Assembly (NCBI RefSeq): GCF_037038585.1
Contig: NC_092523.1
Span: 4,841,001-4,905,000 of the forward strand
Reading direction: 5' to 3'
DNA length: 64,000 bases
Source of the DNA: Patagioenas fasciata
Taxonomy: Eukaryota; Chordata; Aves; Columbiformes; Columbidae
The notes beneath the pieces were generated by a model, which was not told the origin of the DNA, made no database searches, and saw nothing but the letters and a program-made list of their open reading frames with translations. Both the position numbers and the translations under genes were made by a program. This document shows, piece by piece, positions 58,298-64,000 of the stretch; position 1 is the stretch's first letter, and each line of letters opens with the position of its first letter.

Positions 58298-61200
58298 CAC
58301 TTTCTCTCAACCGAGTTTGAAATTATCCACAGGAGGAGAAGGCATAGGCCACCTACTCACAGAACTGCGCTTGAACGCCCTCTAAGAAATTTCGATTCAT
58401 TAGGGAAAGTCCAAAAGCTACAGGTACAATGTACTATGAAAAATTGGTCCAAGACCTTTGCGAAAAGGGAACATTAGTTGAAAATGATTCCCAAATACGC
58501 AGGGAAAGCAGACCAGCTGATCCATCTTTAAGTGAAGGATTATAAAGCGACCTGGCAGGATTGTTTCTTCAGAGTGGTGCCCAGCTATCTGTGCCATGTT
58601 TTTTCCATTTGAATGAAAGATCTGTTGCCTTGTAGACTTATTGTTCTCTACATCTTGCACTGTTGTAGATGTGGGAAGGTTTGAAAGTTGCAGCACAAGA
58701 TGGAAGACAAAATAGCGCTCATAAGATAAAATGGAGTTGTTAGTCGGCGTAAATACAGCAAGTACTTACCAAGCTGCTGCAAAATGTTGACAGGGGCTCT
58801 GATTTTTCTCTGGAATGGTGGGATTTTGGCTGGGATTGGGTTGTCCTTGTGGTGGCATAAGACTGTGGGTCACCAGTTCTATCACTAGTAAAAACGTTAG
58901 GAAATTTTAGATGAGAAAAGCCCTAGTTGGTTGCCTATGTATCCCTTTCTACGCTGCTTTTGTCTGGGCATCTTTTGCTGTGTACGACTCTGCAAACAGT
59001 ATACACACGATTTAAGAGTAGAAAGCTAATATTCATTGGTTACTACACAGAGTGGATTTCTAAGCTAAATACTATTCGTTTGAACATTAATATAGTCACT
59101 GGCCCAGTGCTGGCTTGGAGGATTTCATCCAAGTGTGGACGGGTTCTCCTTCATTGCCCTTTGGAACAGGCACCCAGTTCCTTGTTGCTGTGATTTTTCT
59201 TTTCCTTAGGATTGTAGCAAGCTTTCCACAGCACTCGTTTTCTGCCTGAGTCTTTGAGCTGTGCCTTTGACTCCCAGAGACGAGATGAAATCTTGAAAGA
59301 GTGATGGGGAGAGGAGCAGGTAGGGAGGTTGAAGGGCAGAACTGATGATGGAGATTTCCATGGGGGGAAATGAATGGATGTGGGCTTGACAGCGCCAGAA
59401 ATGGAAGCTGAAATATAAAAATAGTAACAATGAAGCTAAGAGATTATTTTTTTTCCCTGGTAAATTGAAGAGCGAGCACAATGATTAATTTTTACGCATG
59501 CCATCAGGATGCAGATCAAAGCAAAACCAAGATCAAAAACTCCACAATAGTATTATTTTTTTCTATAAAGTATTGGTTTATAGGGGTTTGGGCCATTAAC
59601 ATTTTTCAGTTATGCATCAGGTTTCTGTATTAGTGTGATGGAAATAAGCACAGCTCCTCAGAAGTTAATGACATTCAGCAGCTCACATAAAGTGTGAATT
59701 TTGCCCTCTAGATCTGATCTGTGTATCGACACCAACACACTTCTGTGGGCTTCAGGGGTGTTAATCCTACCGCAGGCTTATAAGAACTTCACTGCTTATT
59801 TCAGAAGAAAGTATTTCTGAGGACATTAACCCAACTTGTAACTCTGGACAGTCACTCACTCTCCTAATTTTAGTAATTGCTTCCTAAAATTGTCCAATTT
59901 TAAAACCCTGACAACGTTTTGTAACTACTGTATATACACATCACTTCTGTGCAGAACTGACAATATCAGTGGATCAGGGAGATGGGAAATTGGATCATTT
60001 TGGGCTCTTTAGTGTTTTTAAACTGCTGATTCGTCTTTGCAGCTGCCTTGCACTTTATAGGTGCACTAAATTTGATGACTGTGAAGGGTTGTTAAACAAT
60101 ATACTCTGATAAAAATAGTTCCCTTTGCTGACTTTACATGTTTAGCTTAGTTTTGTTTTCTAAACTAGCTCCATAAATGACATCGACCAAAGGTATTTGT
60201 GCTTTTAAATATTTGTCAAGAATTTGAGACAGGTAAACTAACACATCTCTGTAGGACCAAGAGCAAAAAGAAACACATAAAAATAACAGACCAAGCCCTG
60301 CAGTAGTTACTAATACTAAATATCCTCATTCTTGCAAGTGCTGTTATTTAAAGATATTGCACTTTTCCACACAGTTGTTACTGGACCATATACCCAAGAA
60401 ACTCTTACACAATATCCTTCTTACAAGGCTTTTGTAGAGCTTGACATCTGAATACAATTAACAAATTCCTGTATGTATTTCAGGCTAAATGAAGTTATAG
60501 GATGCTTGACAAGTGAATTGAAAGCATTAACTGACCCTGGTATTTCTGAGGAAATTTCATATACTGACAGTTATAGAAGCTGCATATATTATACATAGCA
60601 TGAAATAAGACTGATATTAAAATAAGTCTTTAAATAGTATCATTTAAATAAGAGATAAGCAGTCAATTACCTCAATCTAATACCTTGATCTTGGTCAAAG
60701 ATTTAGCACTTTGGGAGATGCTGACAGTTTCAATAGAAGAGAAGTGATGGAGAGAATGTATTCTCCTGAGTCAAGAAAGAAATTACAATAGAGAGAACAG
60801 TATTTAGAGGAGAGTTAATGTGGGGAAGCTGATAATAAGCTATATCATAACACAAAAGGTCATTTGAAGAAACAACGGCTTGATTATTCAGCTAATCAAA
60901 AGAATCAGGTAGGCACTTTTACCTTCTGTCATTTCCCAACTTCATACAAGGACATATATTGCCTACTAATAAAAGTATTGTAATTACAAGTCTTCCAACT
61001 CTTCGTATTGAAGGGATGAGGTCAAAAAGATTGTATAAATTGTAGGAGATAATGGAAGGACAGACAAGAAGAACAGAGTGGTATGGTTTATTTTGAGAAG
61101 TTAAATGCTGGGATTTTGCGAAGTTTGGGAAGAAGTTCAGAGGTTCAGTGAGATTTCACTGTCTAAAAAGTAGTTCTAAAAATTCCAGCCTGAAAATAAC

Positions 61201-63693
61201 TATGTTACAGAATTCCCCTTTCCCCTTCTGTTTAGTTCAATTTCCGAAGTTCATTTCAGAGGGCCACTCTTCTTTGGATGCTTGTTCCTCTTACATCCCA
61301 GAGCACTGACTAGTATATTAATTAATGATCCAACCACTCATTTGCTTTTCATAAGAATCCTTTTATTTGGATAGAACAGGAATAAATTATCACAATCCCT
61401 CTGAAAACAAAGCCAAAACCAACCAACCAAAACTAAAAAGCAAGAACCTACATATGGTAGAAGACTGGACTTTTGGATTCAGAATGACTTTTCATACCTG
61501 TTGTGCTTTACTTGGTCCTAACGAGCAATCCTAGTGAAGTTACTCATGGTAGTATTGTCTTTGGAGTGAGAAAGCAAAGAATGGTCCTGTCTTACTTTTG
61601 CTTTCTCATTACTTCCTAGTGTTATAATAGTTGAGTTATAGCACCCAGGCAAAATCTGTTGAGTTTCAAAAGCCAGTTATGGATTTACACAATTTGATAG
61701 TGTTTCTTGAAATGTTGCCATTTGTTCTGAGTGAAAAAAAAACTGCCTCAACTTGTATAAACAACGTGGGGAGGGGTAAAAAGTTGACAAGATGAGCTCA
61801 TAAATCAATGATGATGAAAGGAAATCTGTCATCAGCTCAGCTGAATTATAAATTGAAAATAGTAGTTTCACAGTTGTCAAAAGAGTAAAACTATGTCAGA
61901 TTTATGCTTGTGTGGCCTGCCTTGATTTTTCCATATTATTTTCTTAAGATGTGTATATAAAAAATGCTTTGGCGATATATTACAGCAATTTTTAAAATAA
62001 ATCCATTTTATTTTCATAATTTTGTTTTCCTCTTCCTGTAATAGCATGTATTTATGAATCATCCACCTTGGCAATGCTTGTTAAAGTGCATTTAATTCAA
62101 AAATTAAAGACAATTTGAAGCTTCCTATTTATTTTTCAAGAGCCCATGAAAAACTCCTGTGAACAGCACCATCGTATCATCTCCATTATGTTTGTGAAGG
62201 AAAAGGAAAGTAGACCATGTGTTATTTGTCAAGAGCTTCTTTGCTTTTCTCTTGGCTTCATAACCTCTTCTGATCCAATGAGGAAAATTGAAAATCATTT
62301 TCATATAAGCCCTTACTGCAATAGACTGTTGCTCCCTTCAGAATAAAGAAGCAGAAACAATCCTTACAGAAAAAGGGAGGTTAAAAAGCTGTTCTCAGAA
62401 ATGTAGGTAACTGCCACTGAATCAATCCCTTCCTACAATCAGCTCTCAACTGATTGCTATATAATGGTTGGGAAGATGCTTGAATGTTCCATTTGGCAAT
62501 CCTTGACTTTGTTTAAGGCTCAATAATACTTGACATTGACATACTGTCATGAAGAATTAGCTAAAACATTGGATCTAGAGCAACTAAGGAGGATGTGATA
62601 TATATGTAGGTGTTTGAAAAGTGTGGATATGAAAAAAAAAAGATAAATTGTTGAAGCTGATTATGTAACTGTTACTGGTGTGTAAGTTGGTGAGAAGAAA
62701 TGAGATGAATCCAAGAAGGCTTTAGGCTGAAGATCAATAATGTCTTGATTAGTAAGATCAAAACAAATATGGAATTAGTCCAGGCTGGTTCAGTAAATAT
62801 AATGAGTGAACATCCCTTGAGCGGTTTACTTATAGGTAAAAATAATTTCCTGGTAATGGAATTAATACACCTGCTGAAATCAGTAAGAACGTACCGTTGC
62901 CTTCTCTGAGAGTTGTATAAGGACCAGATGACTTTGCAGATATCTCCTGGTTCATTTTTTTTAATGCATCTGTGAAAATTAGCTGCTTTAGTCAGGTTTC
63001 CCTCACTAGAAGAAATCTCTTGCAAAGGAACAGTCTTTACCAATCTTTTTCTATTAATTTCTTGGAGTGAAAATTTACTGACTGAAGAAAACTCAAATTG
63101 CTTAAAAGTCTGAGATTCAGAAACAAAAAAAATCCTATGGCTGGCATAGGGTCATGAAGCAACGGCCAATGAGAAATGGAGACACTAAATGCTCTCCAAA
63201 GGTCTAATGTACATCTGTTTTCTTTGATTCTCTAATTGCATCAACTAATTAATGATACTTAAGTCTCTCCAGATATGCGGTTGGTCCGGAGTCTTTCTTC
63301 TAAAGTTAAAAACAGTAAAGCGGTGGATTATTATCTGATAAGATTGCGGATCTCTTTGGGATCTTCACCAAATTTTGACTGGTAACCACTGGGAGGCCTT
63401 CACTAAAGATTATGTTTGGAAAAGGCAAAACAATAGCATCAGTTAAAGAAAAAGAGATAATAATGAGGAACTAAATGAAGTATTGTCTCTGTCCTTATAA
63501 TAAAGACTCCTCCTAAAGGCTTGCTCTCTTCAATGCATCTGTGTTTTTAACAGGATGAGCAGACTCTTCAATTTGCTGGTAAAATTAATTCCAAGAACTC
63601 CAAAGAAAGGTGAAAAATATTAACTCCTTGATAATATTAAATTGCTGTAAACAAAATACGAGTAATTGAAAAGAATCAGTGATATTATAATGA
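58298..63693. other. Unique AT-rich non-coding sequence
   Basis: 5.4 kb with no recognised gene or interspersed repeat. Short frames (at most 123 codons, 62672-63043 minus) lack motifs. A CCAACCAACCAAAAC patch lies near 61418-61431. The part around 59690-59770 faintly resembles an old amniote repeat, but not well enough to call. Confidence 0.45.
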
Positions 63694-63719
63694 ATTCACT
63701 ATAATGAATTATAGTGAAT
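63694..63719. repeat. AT-rich perfect inverted repeat
   Basis: ATTCACTATA and TATAGTGAAT are perfect 10-bp arms around ATGAAT. The motif ATAATGAATT also occurs twice in direct orientation here (about 63687 and 63701). Too short for a transposon terminus pair and without flanking duplications. Confidence 0.7.
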
Positions 63720-64000
63720 AGAATGTTTGGAACAGGAATATCGGTCAGCATGAATTGATATCCATCTCACTCTCTCTGTATATTGGTATATATAAGCTTA
63801 TATATGGACAGAGAAAGAGGTGGTGGGGAGAGATTAGATGTGTTACCCTGCCTGTGCTAAGCCAAATAGTGAAGTTTGAAGGCCAGGCTGTGAATTCATT
63901 AATTCAGCTGGTGACTGCATTGGTGCTAAGAGATGAACTGCTGCTTTTAGCAGTCTTGGAGTGCCTATGTGAAATATAAGCACAGTTTATACAAATTACT
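63720..64000. other. Unique non-coding sequence at window end
   Basis: No gene is recognised. A 74-codon plus frame at 63755-63979 (ISISLSLYIGIY..., ending LLAVLECLCEI) is partly from a TCTCTCTGTATATTGGTATATA patch and has no family motif. Confidence 0.45.

Noticed and set aside
59660..59770. Possible old amniote repeat (CTGTGGGCTTCAGGGGTGTTAATCC)
   Set aside because: Faint similarity to 'CATTGAAGTCAGTGGAGTTACAC'-type amniote repeats, too weak to call by eye.
62672..63043. 123-codon minus-strand frame
   Set aside because: No motif, no splice or start context; considered chance.
1..64000. tRNA, rRNA, CRISPR arrays, mitochondrial insertions or a novel multi-gene system
   Set aside because: No cloverleaf, rRNA core, spaced repeat array, mitochondrial gene sequence or group of linked genes was recognised on either strand.

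Overview
This window looks like AT-rich, non-coding DNA from a bird nuclear genome. The main evidence is CR1 LINE fragments on both strands, most keeping the avian CR1 3' end (GATTCTATG/GATTCTGTG-type tail repeats). Other evidence is one solo long terminal repeat (LTR) of the ERV3/ERVL type and otherwise sparse repeats. A crocodilian or turtle source cannot be formally excluded, but low repeat density with short 5'-truncated CR1 copies fits birds best. I found no convincing protein-coding gene, rRNA, tRNA, CRISPR array or bacterial-type feature. The open frames are short, lack family motifs, or lie inside repeats.

Layout. 1-6392: unique sequence with three small CR1 tails; the one at 4272-4388 carries an inserted copy of a 30-bp segment found 2.3 kb upstream. 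6393-8727: two CR1 copies in opposite orientation, the longer with a dead reverse-transcriptase C-terminus, followed by a mirror-type ATT/AAT microsatellite at 8793-8858. 8859-18703: unique, with one weak 40-codon exon-like block at 9667-9786 (minus). 18704-19021: CR1. 19022-31446: unique, with CR1 tails near 28.3 and 30.6 kb. 31447-34738: a second inverted CR1 pair. 35595-36080: a much older CR1 ORF2 fragment. 39634-40587: solo LTR in minus orientation, flanked by GTGAC on both sides. 41560-42760, 48880-49420 and 56290-57110: blocks that read like conserved developmental enhancers (CpGs kept, homeodomain-type ATTA cores). 44200-52097: scattered CR1 remnants. 52098-64000: mostly unique sequence with simple repeats.

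How it fits together. The best reading is a stretch of gene desert or a long intron, with candidate cis-regulatory blocks between decayed retroelements. No operon, pathway or new biological system can be supported. The most informative oddities are the templated insertion inside a CR1, the two inverted CR1 pairs whose members match in subfamily-diagnostic sequence, the LTR with intact target-site duplication, and the enhancer-like blocks. Conservation claims are by eye and need alignment.
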